This document shows positions 13,160 through 13,627 of a stretch of DNA of 13,627 nucleotides, one piece after another; position 1 is the first letter of the stretch, and every line of letters begins with the position of its first letter. The notes under the pieces are model-generated. The model ran no database searches and had not been told where the DNA came from. It saw only the letters and a list, made by a program, of their open reading frames with translations. Origin of the DNA: Alphaproteobacteria bacterium (GTDB lineage: Bacteria > Pseudomonadota > Alphaproteobacteria > Holosporales > Holosporaceae); NCBI GenBank assembly GCA_016870135.1, contig VGCF01000021.1, positions 1-13,627 on the forward strand, in the 5' to 3' direction. Made by a program: the position numbers and the translations under genes.

Positions 13160-13387
13160 CTATTTTTTTCTCTCGTCTATATCTTTTGGATCCAGGGGTT
13201 TTAACAGGTCAGTCCATGTTTTAGATTTGTCATCTACCTTAAAGTACTCGCTGTAAATTTCATCATCGGTTATTTTAGGGTTTATTTTTTTCATCGCTGA
13301 TGAAAAATTGCCTATGGTAATGGTTGTGTCCAATGGCAGAGCCTGAGGTTGAAGACCTGTGAAGACGAATGCCAGCAAAGCACACAT
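13160..13387 (-). CDS. small exported protein, unknown function
   Basis: A 75-codon frame from ATG 13387 with a signal-like start (MCALLAFVFTGLQPQA) and a soluble remainder, LPLDTTITIGNFSSAMKKIN through EIYSEYFKVDDKSKTW to DPKDIDERKK. A good AGGAG lies 22 nt upstream of this ATG, too far away. The frame extends upstream as ATA AAA AGA AAA AAA ACA TCC ATG, which would give a classical basic n-region (KRKKTS) if translation began at or near the ATA. Either the true start is non-standard or the original ATG has mutated. No family recognised; related in style to the other small exported proteins here. Confidence 0.5.
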   Translation of the reverse strand: MCALLAFVFTGLQPQALPLDTTITIGNFSSAMKKINPKITDDEIYSEYFKVDDKSKTWTDLLKPLDPKDIDERKK

Positions 13388-13556
13388 GGATGTTTTTTTC
13401 TTTTTATTTCTCCTTTTTTTAATAATTTTTTTATTAACGCTTACATCAATATTTTTACAAAAATTGATTTAAAAAAAGTTAATCTCAACGTCAAGTGTGA
13501 ACCATGGTGTCTGGCGCAATCATGCCCACGATGGTGGATTATCACCGTGCGACCCC

Positions 13557-13627
13557 TTATTCTGTGAGTTGTGAGGTGTACTTTTTCCATAAATCAGGAC
13601 GGACTTTTTTGGTATGTTCTGTCGTTT
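13557..13627 (-). CDS. C-terminal end of an unknown protein (5' part outside window)
   Basis: The last 22 codons of a minus-strand frame entering from the right edge: TTEHTKKVRPDLWKKYTSQLTE, then TAA (13559-13557). Composition and the regular charged/aromatic pattern look like a real protein end. Too short to assign. Confidence 0.4.
   Translation of the reverse strand, partial: TTEHTKKVRPDLWKKYTSQLTE

Overview
The window looks like chromosomal DNA of an alphaproteobacterium, probably a host-associated one of the Rickettsiales/Holosporales type. This is inferred from the proteins: an alphaproteobacterial-style FabI, a Rickettsia 17-kDa-antigen-like lipoprotein, the rpsF-rpsR block and many small exported proteins. 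Base composition is moderate, becoming AT-rich at the right end. No protein identifies the genus.

Left part (1-6.7 kb): a lipid-exporter-type ABC transporter cut by the window edge, a glycine-zipper outer-membrane lipoprotein, an HTH regulator with a degenerate S24/LexA-like domain, a DMT-family permease, a dual-BON lipoprotein resembling DolP, and then holA and fabI. holA and fabI lie 6 nt apart on the minus strand. This is mostly envelope and core replication/lipid biosynthesis.

Centre (6.74-6.94 kb): between divergent fabI and glmU sits a dense cluster of DnaA boxes. There are nine exact TTATCCACA sites plus two near matches in about 195 bp. This is the strongest candidate for a chromosomal origin, or a DnaA-titrating locus.

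Right part (7.0-11.3 kb): glmU is followed by a cluster of short repeats and hairpins. Then, on the minus strand, comes a block of translation genes: tRNA-Leu(TAA), prfB with its programmed +1 frameshift site, tRNA-Gln(CTG), rpsF and rpsR. Downstream of rpsR only the C-terminal end of a DUF2232-like membrane protein remains, and rplI is not seen.

Accessory end (11.3-13.6 kb): AT-rich, with small secreted or broken genes. A 34-bp near-perfect copy of the prfB frameshift site is embedded in an unrelated ORF. That ORF appears to be the tail of a longer exported protein gene, broken by a TAG and a 7-A homopolymer frameshift. The last bases hold the C-terminus of another minus-strand gene.
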